From NCBI RefSeq assembly GCF_024357955.1, contig NZ_JANEYT010000016.1, positions 22,562-86,561 on the forward strand: a stretch of DNA of 64,000 nucleotides. Reading direction: 5' to 3'. Position numbers and translations under genes: made by a program. The DNA is from Photobacterium pectinilyticum. Its GTDB lineage: Bacteria > Pseudomonadota > Gammaproteobacteria > Enterobacterales > Vibrionaceae. The notes beneath the pieces were generated by a model. That model saw only the letters and a program-made list of their open reading frames with translations. It did not search any database and was not told the DNA's origin. Below are positions 27,317 to 37,702 of this stretch, piece after piece. Position 1 is the stretch's first letter. Every line of letters begins with the position of its first letter.

Positions 27317-27654
27317 ACTTTCTGACTCTCAATGATAACGGAACGGGAACGGAATGTAGGTTAAACCAAAGATTTACCCTACAAAACGATAGTAGCGTTA
27401 ATCAGTGGTGAGATAAATGTGTCAAAGTTGAAAAGTTCAGGTATGTGACAACTTAATCTATTGAGGTTTTTTTATATACGGTTTGGTTATTATATCGGCG
27501 GTGCTGTTGTGGAGAGAGGAAGGAAAAAATGCGGATCCTGTGCCATAGTTATGCTGTGCCAGAAGTACATAACCTAACAGCGGCAGCGTATTTCAAAGGC
27601 ATAAATTACATTATTTATGGGTCAAAATTGCTGTGGTTAACAGCGGAGGGTTCC

Positions 27655-27828
27655 ATGAAGCACAAAAGAATGTCTAATCGTCGAATCAAGCAAATGATGG
27701 AAGATATCAACCACGATGGTTTGTTCGATGAAGCTATAAGCAACGATCGCAATTCCACGGTTGAGGGTAAAGAACAATCAATAAATGAAGTCCCCCCAAA
27801 TATCAACATGGATAGCGAGAATAAATAG
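27655..27828 (+). CDS. Small hypothetical protein (57 residues)
   Basis: The start ATG at 27655 has a strong GGAGGG 4 nt upstream; an upstream in-frame ATG at 27529 would add 42 residues without a good site. The basic N-terminus MKHKRMSNRRIKQMMEDINHDGLFDEA is followed by an acidic, Asn-rich tail. No family recognised. A strong terminator follows 2 bases after the stop, supporting a real gene. Confidence 0.65.
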   Translation: MKHKRMSNRRIKQMMEDINHDGLFDEAISNDRNSTVEGKEQSINEVPPNINMDSENK

Positions 27829-27830
27829 TA

Positions 27831-27853
27831 AGCGCCGAAAGGCGCTTTTTTTA
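27831..27853 (+). terminator. Rho-independent terminator
   Basis: AGCGCC-GAAA-GGCGCT followed by seven T. Confidence 0.92.
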
Positions 27854-28254
27854 TAGCTAGATGTCATGATTTTGCGTAAATGTTGTTGACTTATTGCGTT
27901 GGTGTAAATCCTTTAAGACGTTTCTGCTATATATTTATTCATCCCTACAATTAATTATTCAATTATTACTTTTTTTTGGCGTATTTGGCGGATTTTTCTC
28001 TATATATTGGGTTTTGTGACACATCCGGCTGCAACAAAACTGTCAACTAGTTGCTTGTACTGGTTATTCGGCCCCCATTAAGAATTATGTCTGTTTTTGT
28101 AATCAAAATGTGGCAAATTACTTCAATGCCTGATAATGTTTTGACCAATTCTTCGGTTTGCTTTGTATTGTTTAGGATTAATGATGCAAATATTGTGAGA
28201 TGGCACCGACTGGAGAACGCAAGGACGTATTTAACGATGTATTGGAGCTAATGC
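27854..28254 (+). promoter_or_regulatory. oppA upstream region
   Basis: About 400 bases of AT-rich DNA before oppA, which must contain the operon promoter and probably a long leader. I see no repeat, box or small gene that I can name. Confidence 0.4.
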
Positions 28255-29886
28255 ATGTATAAGAATAAAATTACCCAGGCGATTCTTCTGGGTGCTGGTA
28301 TGGCTGTAGCAGCCACTTCTTTTTCCACACTTGCTGCTGATGTACCTGAAGGGGTAAAGCTTGCTGCCAAGCAAGAATTGGTTCGTGGTAATGGCACTGA
28401 AGTTGCTTCCCTTGACCCACATAAAACTGAAGGTGTGCCTGAGTCACACGTCATCCGCGACCTGCTTGAAGGTTTGGTTAACCAAGATGAAAACGGTAAC
28501 ACGGTTCCAGGTGTTGCAGAATCTTGGGAAACAACAGACAACCGCACTTTCACATTTCACCTACGCAAAGATGCTAAATGGTCAAACGGCGACCCTGTGA
28601 CTGCACACGACTTCGTGTACAGCTTCAAGCGTGCTGTTGATCCAGCGACAGCGTCTCCATACTCATGGTATCTAGAAATGACCACCATGAAGAATGCAGA
28701 TGAAATTATCGCGGGTAAAGCAGACAAGAACACGCTAGGTGTTTCGGCGACAGATGACAACACTCTGGTTATCGAACTTGAGCAGGCTGTACCGTACTTC
28801 GTTAAGATGATGGGTCACACCACCGTTAAGCCAGTAAACCGCAAGGTTGTTGAAAAATTTGGCGATAACTGGACCAAACCAGAAAACTTCGTGGGTAACG
28901 GTGCTTACACGCTAGACAATTGGGTTGTCAACGAGCGTATCGTATTAACTCGCAACGAAAACTACTGGGATAACGACAAAACCGTTATCAACAAGGTTAC
29001 GTTCCTACCAATCGAAAACCAAGTTGCTGAAATGAACCGCTTCCTAGCAGGCGAGATTGATATCACCAACGAACTACCGAACGAGCACTTCCGTCGCCTT
29101 GAGAAGCAGCACGCTGATTCAGTGTCTATCTCCGGTAACCTGTGTTCTTACTACTACGGCTTTAATAACCAAAAAGCGCCTTTTGACGACGTACGTGTCC
29201 GTAAAGCCCTGTCTTACGCTATTGACCGTGACATCGTGACCAAAGCGCTGCTTGGCCAAGGCCAGAAGTCGGGCTATTTCCTAACACCTGAAATTACAGC
29301 TAACTTCAACCCAGTGACGCCTGAGTACGGTCAAATGACTCAGAAAGAGCGTAACGCGAAAGCGAAAGAGCTGCTAGAAGAAGCCGGTTTCGGTCCAGGT
29401 AACCCTCTGAATTTCAATCTGCTTTATAACACATCGGAAAACCACAAGAAGATTGCAGTTGCGATTGCTTCTATGTGGAAAAAGAATCTAGATGTTACCG
29501 CTAACTTGGAAAACCAGGAGTGGAAGACTTACCTAGATACTCGTCGTCAGGGTGACTTTGACGTAACGCGTGCTGGCTGGTGTGGTGATTACAATGAAGC
29601 ATCAAGCTTCCTGTCTTTAATGCAGAGCAACAACAGCTCAAATGACCCTCGTTACAACAGCAAGGCATACGATGCGATCATGGCGAAAGCGCTGGACTCT
29701 ACTTCAGATGCCGAGCGTGAGCAGCTATACATCCAGGCTGAGCAGCTGCTAGCCGAAGATATGCCAATTGCACCTATCTACCAATATGTGAAAGCGCGTC
29801 TGGTTAACCCACAAGTGGGTGGCTACCCTGCAAACAACGCAGAAGACAAGCTGTTTTCCAAAGATATGTACATCATTGCTGAATAA
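28255..29886 (+). CDS. oppA: Periplasmic oligopeptide-binding protein OppA
   Basis: 543 residues, usual size for the SBP_bac_5 family. A Sec signal peptide (cleaved near TLAA|DVP, no lipobox) is followed by the family opening ELVRGNGTEVASLDPHKTEGVPESHVIRDLLEGL and KDAKWSNGDPVTAHDFVYSF. It captures di- to pentapeptides for the OppBCDF transporter. GGAG lies 9 nt before the ATG at 28255. Two hairpins separate it from oppB, which would allow more OppA than membrane subunits. Confidence 0.96.
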   Translation: MYKNKITQAILLGAGMAVAATSFSTLAADVPEGVKLAAKQELVRGNGTEVASLDPHKTEGVPESHVIRDLLEGLVNQDENGNTVPGVAESWETTDNRTFTFHLRKDAKWSNGDPVTAHDFVYSFKRAVDPATASPYSWYLEMTTMKNADEIIAGKADKNTLGVSATDDNTLVIELEQAVPYFVKMMGHTTVKPVNRKVVEKFGDNWTKPENFVGNGAYTLDNWVVNERIVLTRNENYWDNDKTVINKVTFLPIENQVAEMNRFLAGEIDITNELPNEHFRRLEKQHADSVSISGNLCSYYYGFNNQKAPFDDVRVRKALSYAIDRDIVTKALLGQGQKSGYFLTPEITANFNPVTPEYGQMTQKERNAKAKELLEEAGFGPGNPLNFNLLYNTSENHKKIAVAIASMWKKNLDVTANLENQEWKTYLDTRRQGDFDVTRAGWCGDYNEASSFLSLMQSNNSSNDPRYNSKAYDAIMAKALDSTSDAEREQLYIQAEQLLAEDMPIAPIYQYVKARLVNPQVGGYPANNAEDKLFSKDMYIIAE

Positions 29887-29911
29887 TAACCAGCAAGAAG
29901 CATGATAATAA

Positions 29912-29960
29912 GCGCTGCTCTCTGGATGAGAGCAGTGCCCTTTCTGGCATTTCAAGCCAG
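29912..29960 (+). promoter_or_regulatory. Paired hairpins between oppA and oppB
   Basis: First hairpin 29912-29938 (11-bp stem, CTGCTCTC / GAGAGCAG core), second 29944-29960 (CTGGC / GCCAG, then ATTTTTA shortly after). They probably stabilise the oppA message or cause partial termination. Confidence 0.6.
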
Positions 29961-30001
29961 TAGATTTTTACTGTCACAGACTAAAAAGAACGGTGGAGTT
30001 T

Positions 30002-30922
30002 ATGATTAAATTCATCGCAAAACGGATTTTTGAAGCAATACCAACCCTGTTGGTACTAATTACAATATCCTTTTTCCTGATGCGCTTTGCACCAGGCAAT
30101 CCATTTTCCAGCGAGCGTCCACTTCCTCCAGAAGTGATGGCTAACATCGAGGCCAAGTATGGCCTAGATAAACCTGTATTTGAGCAATACACCACGTACC
30201 TTGGCAACATCGTGCAAGGTGATTTTGGCCCATCCTTTAAATATAAAGATTTCACCGTGAATGAGCTGGTTTCCAAAGCCTTGCCTGTTTCGGCAAAAAT
30301 CGGCTTCTTTGCGTTTATCTTTGCATTGGTGATGGGGGTCACCGTCGGCACCATTGCCGCGTTGAAGCAAAACAGTTGGATAGATTACTGCATAATGTCG
30401 ACGGCCATGGCCGGGGTGGTAATGCCGTCGTTTATTCTCGCCCCGGTACTGATCTATATCTTCTCTATCAATTTAGGCTGGCTACCTGCTGGTGGCTGGA
30501 ACGACGGTGGCATGAAATACATGCTGTTGCCAATGATGGGCATGTCTTTGTTGTACGTGGCTACTTTTGCCCGTATTACCCGTGGCAGCATGATTGAAAC
30601 CCTTAACAGTAACTTTATTCGTACCGCACGAGCGAAAGGTTTGGGTTACGGCTACATCATCATCAAGCATGCTCTGAAGCCAGCTTTGCTGCCGGTGGTT
30701 TCTTATATGGGGCCAGCTTTCGTCGGTATCATCACCGGCTCGGTTGTTATCGAAACCATCTTCGGCCTGCCGGGGATAGGTAAGTTGTTTGTCAACGCCG
30801 CTTTCAACCGTGACTACTCTCTAGTATTGGGTATCACTATTCTGATTGGTTCTTTGACCATTATCTTCAACGCCATTGTCGACATTGTTCTGGCGTACAT
30901 TGATCCAAAAATCCGTTACTAA
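30002..30922 (+). CDS. oppB: Oligopeptide ABC transporter permease OppB
   Basis: 306 residues, six membrane segments, with the ABC-permease EAA loop (RTARAKGLGYGYIIIKHALKPALLP). Start at ATG 30002 with GGTGGAG upstream, matching E. coli OppB (M-[IL]-K-F-I). Inner membrane; pairs with OppC. Confidence 0.96.
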   Translation: MIKFIAKRIFEAIPTLLVLITISFFLMRFAPGNPFSSERPLPPEVMANIEAKYGLDKPVFEQYTTYLGNIVQGDFGPSFKYKDFTVNELVSKALPVSAKIGFFAFIFALVMGVTVGTIAALKQNSWIDYCIMSTAMAGVVMPSFILAPVLIYIFSINLGWLPAGGWNDGGMKYMLLPMMGMSLLYVATFARITRGSMIETLNSNFIRTARAKGLGYGYIIIKHALKPALLPVVSYMGPAFVGIITGSVVIETIFGLPGIGKLFVNAAFNRDYSLVLGITILIGSLTIIFNAIVDIVLAYIDPKIRY

Positions 30923-30934
30923 GGGGCTCAACCG

Positions 30935-31849
30935 ATGATGCTGACAAAAAAAGAAAATGTAGAAGCGGTTGAAAACTTTTCCGAGCAATTGGAAATTGAA
31001 GGCCGTAGTTTGTGGCAAGATGCCCGTATCCGTTTTATGCGAAATAAAGCGGCGATGGTGAGCTTGACGATTCTGTCTTTGATCACCTTGGCGGTTATTT
31101 TTGGCCCGATGTTTAGTAACTATGCATTTGATGATACCGACTGGTACGCACTGCATTCCGCGCCAAGCTTCGGTGCCGAAGGCCACTTCTTTGGCACTGA
31201 CAGTTTAGGTCGTGATCTGTTTACCCGTACGTTGGTCGGGGGGCGGATCTCACTGATGGTGGGGATCATGGGCGCATTGGTTGCGGTCCTGATCGGTACT
31301 CTTTACGGGGCAACCTCGGGTTTTATTGGTGGCCGTACCGACCGGGTGATGATGCGTATTCTGGAAATTCTCTACTCGATCCCGTTCATGTTCTTCGTGA
31401 TCGTACTGGTGACTTTCTTTGGTCGTAACATCATGCTGATCTTTGTGGCGATTGGTGCAATTTCATGGCTCGATATGGCACGTATCGTTCGTGGCCAAAC
31501 TCTGTCATTGCGCAGTAAAGAGTTCATTGAAGCCGCGCGCGTATCTGGCGTTAGTCAGTGGCGTATCATTACCCGCCATATCGTACCGAATGTACTGGGT
31601 ATTGTAGCGGTTTACTCAACCTTGCTAGTGCCGTCTATGATCCTGACCGAGTCGTTCCTTAGTTTCCTAGGCTTGGGTGTTCAGGAGCCGATGACCAGTT
31701 GGGGTGCTCTGCTGCAAGAAGGCTCCCAGACCATGGAAGTGGCTATCTGGCAATTGATGTTCCCAGCGGCCTTTATGGTAGTGACGCTGTTCTGCTTTAA
31801 CTATGTGGGTGACGGTTTGCGTGACGCACTGGATCCAAAAGACAGATAA
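30935..31849 (+). CDS. oppC: Oligopeptide ABC transporter permease OppC
   Basis: 304 residues. MMLTKKENVEAVENFSEQLE start and FGTDSLGRDLFTR, then the EAA loop (SKEFIEAARVSGVSQWRIITRHIVPNV) and the GDGLRDALDPKDR end, are near-identical to enteric OppC. Twelve bases after oppB. Confidence 0.96.
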   Translation: MMLTKKENVEAVENFSEQLEIEGRSLWQDARIRFMRNKAAMVSLTILSLITLAVIFGPMFSNYAFDDTDWYALHSAPSFGAEGHFFGTDSLGRDLFTRTLVGGRISLMVGIMGALVAVLIGTLYGATSGFIGGRTDRVMMRILEILYSIPFMFFVIVLVTFFGRNIMLIFVAIGAISWLDMARIVRGQTLSLRSKEFIEAARVSGVSQWRIITRHIVPNVLGIVAVYSTLLVPSMILTESFLSFLGLGVQEPMTSWGALLQEGSQTMEVAIWQLMFPAAFMVVTLFCFNYVGDGLRDALDPKDR

Positions 31850-31921
31850 CAAGAAGACCTTTGGTCTGCAATAGCTGGAACGGTGGGCAGGCCAAAGGTA
31901 GATAGATTATAAGGAAGTACT

Positions 31922-32887
31922 ATGAGCTTATTAGATGTCAAAGATCTACGCGTAGAATTCAAAACTCAAGACGGTATTGTCACCGCGGTTAACGATCTAA
32001 ACTTTTCGCTCAACCAGGGTGAGACCCTGGGCATTGTTGGTGAATCCGGCTCAGGTAAGAGCCAGACGGTTTTCGCCATCATGGGCCTGTTGGCCAAAAA
32101 CGGCATTATTGGCGGTAGCGCCAAGTTTGAAGGCCGAGAAATTCTTAACCTGCCGGAAAAAGAACTGAACCGGATCCGTGCCGAACAAATCGCGATGATT
32201 TTCCAGGATCCGATGACCTCTCTGAACCCCTACATGAAAGTAAGTGATCAGCTGATGGAAGTACTGATGCTGCACAAAGGCATGGGGAAATCCGAAGCGT
32301 TCGAAGAAAGTGTTCGCATGTTGGATGCGGTAAAAATCCCGGAAGCACGTAAGCGTATTACTATGTACCCACACGAGTTCTCTGGCGGTATGCGTCAGCG
32401 TGTGATGATTGCAATGGCGTTGCTGTGCAGCCCTAAGTTGCTGATTGCCGATGAGCCGACGACAGCACTGGATGTGACTGTACAGGCACAGATCATGGAG
32501 TTGTTAAACGAGCTGAAAACTGATTTCAACACGGCGATCATCATGATCACTCACGATCTTGGTGTGGTAGCCGGTAGTTGTGACAAGGTACTGGTGATGT
32601 ACGCTGGCCGTACTATGGAATACGGCAAAATCAATGAGATATTCTACAAGCCATCGCATCCGTATACCGAGGGGCTGCTCAGAGCGATCCCACGTTTAGA
32701 TACCGACGGTGAAGAGCTTCCAACGATTCCGGGTAACCCGCCTAACTTACTGCGCCTGCCTGTCGGCTGTCCTTATCAGGAACGATGCCACCGTGTATCT
32801 AGCCGCTGTTCGCAAGAAGCGCCTCAATTGAAGGCATTTACTGAAGGTCGCTTACGCGCGTGTTTTTCTGATGTGGGGACGTGGTAA
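31922..32887 (+). CDS. oppD: Oligopeptide ABC transporter ATPase OppD
   Basis: 321 residues. Walker A GESGSGKSQ, signature FSGGMRQRV, Walker B LLIADEPTTALD, and the C-terminal oligopeptide/dipeptide extension with cysteines (CPYQERC...C...C) that binds a [4Fe-4S] cluster in several homologues. Its stop shares one base with the oppF start. Confidence 0.96.
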   Translation: MSLLDVKDLRVEFKTQDGIVTAVNDLNFSLNQGETLGIVGESGSGKSQTVFAIMGLLAKNGIIGGSAKFEGREILNLPEKELNRIRAEQIAMIFQDPMTSLNPYMKVSDQLMEVLMLHKGMGKSEAFEESVRMLDAVKIPEARKRITMYPHEFSGGMRQRVMIAMALLCSPKLLIADEPTTALDVTVQAQIMELLNELKTDFNTAIIMITHDLGVVAGSCDKVLVMYAGRTMEYGKINEIFYKPSHPYTEGLLRAIPRLDTDGEELPTIPGNPPNLLRLPVGCPYQERCHRVSSRCSQEAPQLKAFTEGRLRACFSDVGTW

Positions 32888-33876
32888 TGGAAGCTCAAAA
32901 GAAAGTATTACTCGATATTCATGATCTGAAGGTTCACTTCAGCATTGCTCAGAAATCAGCGTGGCCATGGACAAAGCCATTGAGCCTAAAAGCGGTTGAT
33001 GGTGTTGATATCCGCCTATATGAAGGTGAAACACTGGGGGTCGTTGGTGAGTCAGGTTGCGGTAAATCGACTTTTGCCCGTGCTGTGATCGGTTTGGTAG
33101 AAGCGACAGATGGAAAGGTGGTTTGGCTCGGTCAGGATCTGACTAAGCTTGATCACAAAGCGATGCGTGAAAAGCGTAAAGATATCCAGATGATTTTCCA
33201 GGATCCGCTGGCATCATTGAACCCACGTATGACGGTAGGTGAGATCATTGCCGAGCCTTTGAAAGCTTATTTCCCAGAGCTTTCTGCTGAAGATATTAAA
33301 GCTCAAGTTAAAGCGATGATGTCCAAAGTGGGTCTTCTGCCGAACGTGATTAATCGTTACCCACATGAATTTTCAGGGGGCCAGTGTCAGCGCATCGGTA
33401 TTGCCCGTGCTTTGATCCTCAAACCTAAAATGATCATTTGTGATGAGCCTGTTTCAGCGCTAGATGTATCAATTCAGGCGCAGGTGGTGAATTTGCTGAA
33501 ATCATTGCAGCAAGAAATGGGCCTGAGCCTAATTTTTATCGCTCACGATTTGTCGGTGGTTAAGCACATTTCTGATCGAGTGTTGGTGATGTATCTCGGC
33601 AATGCGGTTGAGATGGGTGAATCCGATGCATTATTTAGTGAGCCAAAGCATCCTTATACCAAAGCGCTGATGTCAGCAGTGCCTATTCCTGATCCGGATT
33701 TGGAGCGGGCCAAGCACATTGAGTTGCTGGAAGGGGATTTACCTTCGCCGATGAACCCGCCATCAGGCTGCGTATTCCGAACTCGTTGCCCTGTTGCAAC
33801 TGTGGAGTGTGCCAATAAGAAGCCAACATTGACTGGCGATGAAGTTCACGCGGTTTCTTGTCTAAACGTTCAATAA
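32887..33876 (+). CDS. oppF: Oligopeptide ABC transporter ATPase OppF
   Basis: 329 residues. Walker A GESGCGKST, signature FSGGQCQRI, Walker B MIICDEPVSALD. I take the ATG at 32887 (MEAQKKVLLD) with GGGGACG upstream; a GTG at 32881 is in frame. The C-terminal oligopeptide extension CVFRTRCPVAT is present. Last gene of the operon. Confidence 0.95.
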   Translation: MEAQKKVLLDIHDLKVHFSIAQKSAWPWTKPLSLKAVDGVDIRLYEGETLGVVGESGCGKSTFARAVIGLVEATDGKVVWLGQDLTKLDHKAMREKRKDIQMIFQDPLASLNPRMTVGEIIAEPLKAYFPELSAEDIKAQVKAMMSKVGLLPNVINRYPHEFSGGQCQRIGIARALILKPKMIICDEPVSALDVSIQAQVVNLLKSLQQEMGLSLIFIAHDLSVVKHISDRVLVMYLGNAVEMGESDALFSEPKHPYTKALMSAVPIPDPDLERAKHIELLEGDLPSPMNPPSGCVFRTRCPVATVECANKKPTLTGDEVHAVSCLNVQ

Positions 33877-33898
33877 TTCAAGCCTGTGACAGGCTTTG

Positions 33899-33926
33899 GG
33901 CGCGGTGTAAAAGCCGCGCCTTTTTT
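33899..33926 (+). terminator. opp operon terminator
   Basis: GGCGCGG / CCGCGCC stem with an 8-nt loop and six T, preceded by a smaller hairpin (AAGCCTG / CAGGCTT). Confidence 0.9.
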
Positions 33927-34096
33927 ATGTCTAATCTTGCGTGATAACTCTAAGAAATCAAATTAAAACAAACTGTTAAATCATTGATGTTATTATAAGT
34001 AAAATGTAATAATGAGTTATCTCCAATCATTTTTTCCATTGATGGTAATAAAGTTGCTTGGGGATAGTGAAATAGCAGTAGAACAAGGATTGTTGT

Positions 34097-36208
34097 ATGC
34101 GGTCATTATCCGTTAAATGGAAAATAGCCCTGATGGCCGGGCTAGGGTTACTGGCAACAGTAACGGTATTAACAGGCCTCTCTTTTTATTTTGCCTCCCA
34201 GAACCAGCAGCTCGTCAGCCAGCAGGTGTTTTCTACCCTCAGGACAAAATCACAACTTGTGGTGCAGGCTCAAGCTGAAAAGCAAAGCACCACGGTTCAG
34301 CAGTATCTTGATGAAGCCGCATACCGCGCCGAGATGCTGGCGCAAAGTGTACTGTTTCTAAAACTCAATGCTGAAGAAAACTACACTAACAGCTCTGAGT
34401 TGCGTGGTTCAATAAGTGAACTTCTTCGTCGAACCGTCAATGAGTTCGATAATATTCATGGCGCATTTGTGGTGTTCAATCCCGATGCACTCGACGATGA
34501 AGACCGCAACTATGTGAATGCCGAATACGTTGGTGCCAATGAGCAGGGACGTTTTTCACCGTACTGGGCTAAGTCACCATTAGGCGAAGCCGAGCAATTT
34601 ATATTCTCTGAACAGCAATTGTTTTCTAGCCAAGCTGTTTGGTCGCAATGCCTCGAGAGCTCCACTGGACTGTGTGTATCCAACCCCCAGTTGGCAATAT
34701 TTGGCCAGCAAGCGCCAGTGGTGAGTACGATAACTGTTCCATTAGATGTGAATGGTGAAGTTGTTGGTGTGATGGGGATTGATATCCGACTAGCACCGTT
34801 ACAACCCTTGGTGCAAGCCGTTGATCAAGCTTTGTTTGACGGTATCGGTCATGTCAGCCTGATCAGCCAGGACAATACTATTGTCGCTTGGGATCAGGGC
34901 CAAAGTCGAATAGGTTTCAAGGTTAATCAATCCGACGGGTTGCCTGGTGAATTGACACAGTGGTTGCAGAGCAGTAAAGAGCAAATACTTTGGACTGCCG
35001 ATCAGCAGTGGCTGTATGCCTACACGCCGGTAAGGTTGGGGCAGATTAGCTGGGGGATAGTTATCCAGTTACCTGTTGAACGGGTGCTGGCCGAAGCTAT
35101 CCTATTGGACTCGGATATTTCACAGCAGCGTGAGCAGTCGACATGGGTACAGCTGGTGACTAGTTTGGTGGTTGCTATTGCTGGTTTACTGTTAGTGGTA
35201 TTTGGGGCTTCTCGTTTGGTCGCGCCCATTCGCCATGTCGCTGAGCGACTTGAAGATATAGCGACTGGGGAAGGGGATCTGACTCAGCGTCTACATGTCG
35301 AACAGAATGACGAGGTTGGCCAGCTTGCACTGTGGTTCAACCGCTTCCTGGATAAACTTCAGGCGACAATCGGCGATGTTGTTGTTGCCGTTAATGATGT
35401 TGGTACCACGTCAAAAGAAGCGGCACAGGTGGCTAACCACACTCGAGATGGTAGCCAAGCTCAGTTCCGTGAAGTGGATATGGTGGCAACAGCCTCAGAG
35501 GAAATGGCCCAGACCGCTGAACAGGTGGTGGGGTATACCGAAACGGCAGTGGTTGCGGCTGGGCAGGCTGAAAGCGCAGTACGCGATGGCCATCAGGTGA
35601 TCAAGCAATCTGCCACCTCGATGGATAACTTGGTGGTTAGAATGGAAAATGCCGTCCCTGTAGCCAAGGAACTGGAAACTAACAGCGAAGACATTAACCA
35701 GATCCTCCAGGTTATAGAGGGGATATCTGAACAGACCAATTTACTGGCATTGAACGCGGCGATTGAAGCTGCCCGTGCCGGAGAACAAGGTCGTGGTTTT
35801 GCGGTTGTCGCCGATGAAGTGCGACAGTTAGCCAGTCGTACCCATGATTCGGTCGGACAGATCCGCACTGTTATTGAAATACTGCAGCAGGGAACGCGCG
35901 ATGTGGTTGCAGCGATTGAAGAAGGTAATCAACTGGCTGGGGAGACATCCTCTCAAGTGGGGCAAGCCGTTGTGAGTCTGGGGCAGATCACCGAGGCGGT
36001 GATCTCTATCCAGTCGATGAACGAACAGATCATGCACGCTGCTCAAGAACAACAGTCGGTTTCTGCCGAGGTTAATCGCAACGTCTCGAATATACGCGGC
36101 TTAAGTGAAAGTATTCTTGATGAGGCTGAAAAGTCGGCAGGGATAGGCGAACGGTTGGCTGAGCTGTCCCAGCACCAACAAGCTCTAGCTAGTCAGTTTA
36201 AGGTCTAA
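34097..36208 (+). CDS. Methyl-accepting chemotaxis protein
   Basis: 703 residues. TM1 near residues 9-31, a large periplasmic sensor of about 310 residues (double-Cache-like, with the [12 protein letters not shown] strand), TM2 near 350-372, HAMP, then the cytoplasmic signalling helices with the conserved tip [39 protein letters not shown]. Ligand unknown. It stands alone, 220 bases after opp, so a link to peptide sensing is possible but unproven. Its stop codon overlaps the first base of a dispersed repeat. Confidence 0.92.
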   Translation: MRSLSVKWKIALMAGLGLLATVTVLTGLSFYFASQNQQLVSQQVFSTLRTKSQLVVQAQAEKQSTTVQQYLDEAAYRAEMLAQSVLFLKLNAEENYTNSSELRGSISELLRRTVNEFDNIHGAFVVFNPDALDDEDRNYVNAEYVGANEQGRFSPYWAKSPLGEAEQFIFSEQQLFSSQAVWSQCLESSTGLCVSNPQLAIFGQQAPVVSTITVPLDVNGEVVGVMGIDIRLAPLQPLVQAVDQALFDGIGHVSLISQDNTIVAWDQGQSRIGFKVNQSDGLPGELTQWLQSSKEQILWTADQQWLYAYTPVRLGQISWGIVIQLPVERVLAEAILLDSDISQQREQSTWVQLVTSLVVAIAGLLLVVFGASRLVAPIRHVAERLEDIATGEGDLTQRLHVEQNDEVGQLALWFNRFLDKLQATIGDVVVAVNDVGTTSKEAAQVANHTRDGSQAQFREVDMVATASEEMAQTAEQVVGYTETAVVAAGQAESAVRDGHQVIKQSATSMDNLVVRMENAVPVAKELETNSEDINQILQVIEGISEQTNLLALNAAIEAARAGEQGRGFAVVADEVRQLASRTHDSVGQIRTVIEILQQGTRDVVAAIEEGNQLAGETSSQVGQAVVSLGQITEAVISIQSMNEQIMHAAQEQQSVSAEVNRNVSNIRGLSESILDEAEKSAGIGERLAELSQHQQALASQFKV

Positions 36209-36255
36209 TACCAACCTACATAAATACTTGCTCAACGACTTAGCCAGATTGGTAT
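36208..36255 (+). repeat. 48-bp dispersed palindromic element, copy 3
   Basis: Same ends as copy 2 with two internal changes (CTTGCTCAA, TTAGCC). Begins on the last base of the chemoreceptor stop codon. Confidence 0.88.
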
Positions 36256-36295
36256 AATTAAGCACTTGATGTCAGCCGTGCGCGCTTAGACAAAT

Positions 36296-36326
36296 AAAAA
36301 CACCGGATAATCACCCGGTGTTTTTA
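36296..36326. terminator. Bidirectional terminator
   Basis: AAAAACACCGG / CCGGTGTTTTT with an 8-nt loop, between convergent genes (chemoreceptor and roxA). Confidence 0.9.
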
Positions 36327-36343
36327 TTTCAAAAGGTTAGATC

Positions 36344-37477
36344 TTACTCATTTGGGTACCAGTAACCATGATTAACCAGCTGTGTCAGCAAGGCGACAAA
36401 AGCGGGGTGATCAATGAGCTTGCCCAGCACGTCTTGGCTGATATCTTCAGCATCACACAGATAGCTAGCGGCAGTGCCACATTCTTCTGGTAGTTCGTAG
36501 GTTTCACCGTTGATATACAGCTGGTGGGGCTTTTCTGGATAGTAGAAGGCACGAAGACCTCCCAGCCGCTTGAGGGTTTCACCATTTTCGAGGAACTGGT
36601 AGATCTCGGCCTGTTGCCATGGTGGCTCGGCGGCAATCACATCTAATTCGTGTCGGCTTTGGCTCAAGTGTTCACCCATCCACTTTTTCATCATGTCTGG
36701 GTGATCCAGCAGGCTACGCATCATGGCTTCCATATCGGCAAACTCGCTGGACAAAATAGCCCCGGGTGTCTTGCGAGCTGGTAGTTCTGGGTTGTGGTAG
36801 TGGACATCACCCACCTCGTTAGCAATCACAAAGTCAGCAAAGCTGCTGAGCAATTCCTGTTTCTTCGGCGAGCGGAAGCCAATAGAGAAGCTCATCGAGG
36901 TATCGATAGCGTAGCCGTCATGCGGGAACCCGGGTGGAATGTAAAGAATATCACCCGGCTCAAGGATATCGTCAATGATAGGATCGAAGCTTTTGATCTG
37001 GCGAAGTGCCGGATGACCAAATTCCTCTTCATAATCGTCTTTTTTCGGGCCGACCCGCCAGTGGCGTTTCCCCGATCCTTGAACGATAAAGACATCATAT
37101 TGGTCGATGTGAGCGCCAACACCGCCACCTGAAGTTGAGTAACTGATCATCAAGTCATCGAACAGCCAATTGGGCATTTGACGAAATGGTGTGATTAGAC
37201 GAGCGGCACCTTCGTGCCAATGGTTAGCCGCTTGGACGATGAATGACCAGTTATCTTCCGGTACGTTATCGAAGGAAAGAGGGCCGTGTTTTACATCCCA
37301 CTTGTCGCCATGCTTGGCGACATAGCGGGAGTCTACTTCTTCTTCCATAGCAAGGCCTGCCAGCTCATCTGGGCTGATAGGGTCGATAAAATCTTTGAAG
37401 CCACCTTTGATGATGGTTGGTTTCTTTTGCCAGAACTCTGCAAGAAACTCTTCGAAAGAGAAGGTGAGTTGATACAT
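36344..37477 (-). CDS. roxA: Ribosomal protein uL16 arginine 3-hydroxylase (RoxA/YcfD)
   Basis: 377 residues, JmjC-type 2-oxoglutarate/Fe(II) oxygenase that hydroxylates an arginine of ribosomal protein L16. The iron triad is visible: H123 and D125 in GAHIDQYD and H186 in PPGFPHDGY. The C-terminal winged-helix part (about 280-377) is present. Monocistronic, with its own terminator. Confidence 0.93.
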   Translation of the reverse strand: MYQLTFSFEEFLAEFWQKKPTIIKGGFKDFIDPISPDELAGLAMEEEVDSRYVAKHGDKWDVKHGPLSFDNVPEDNWSFIVQAANHWHEGAARLITPFRQMPNWLFDDLMISYSTSGGGVGAHIDQYDVFIVQGSGKRHWRVGPKKDDYEEEFGHPALRQIKSFDPIIDDILEPGDILYIPPGFPHDGYAIDTSMSFSIGFRSPKKQELLSSFADFVIANEVGDVHYHNPELPARKTPGAILSSEFADMEAMMRSLLDHPDMMKKWMGEHLSQSRHELDVIAAEPPWQQAEIYQFLENGETLKRLGGLRAFYYPEKPHQLYINGETYELPEECGTAASYLCDAEDISQDVLGKLIDHPAFVALLTQLVNHGYWYPNE

Positions 37478-37702
37478 ATGGTTGCTTTTATAGGCTGACT
37501 ATTGTGTTGGGATTATACTCATAATTATGTCTTGGCTTCGGCTTATTTGCGAGCCGGAACTGATACCGGTGACCCTTGTTACTGAATGGACCGTCTTAAA
37601 GCTGCTCTCGCGATCTCACCCAAAAACAGAAAAAATGTGCTCGCGTAAAACGGAGAGAGTCATTACCATGTACGGCGGACTCATTGATAATAGTAGTAAT
37701 TT

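Larger units (their letters stand above)
27170..27385 (-). ncRNA. Candidate small RNA with 29-codon frame (possible VcdRP-like dual-function RNA)
   Basis: A minus-strand transcript unit is suggested by a 5' hairpin (27356-27382, GTAGG...CCTAC), a 29-codon reading frame (27227-27316) and a strong terminator (27170-27194). The 29-residue length matches the VcdP peptide of the V. cholerae dual-function RNA VcdRP as I remember it. I cannot confirm sequence identity. The 5' end is approximate and no clear promoter was found. Confidence 0.45.
26760..27654. other. Region between porin and 57-residue protein
   Basis: About 900 bases holding the porin terminator, a dispersed repeat, a MerR remnant and a small RNA with a 29-codon frame, all listed separately. 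27400-27650 shows nothing else that I can support. Confidence 0.6.

Noticed and set aside
27009..27332. 107-codon minus strand protein
   Set aside because: It joins the MerR remnant and an out-of-frame reading of the 29-codon unit through a terminator; not a real gene.
27390..27470. CRP site upstream of the 29-codon unit
   Set aside because: Only half-sites (TGTGA-like) are present; no pair with the right 6-nt spacing.
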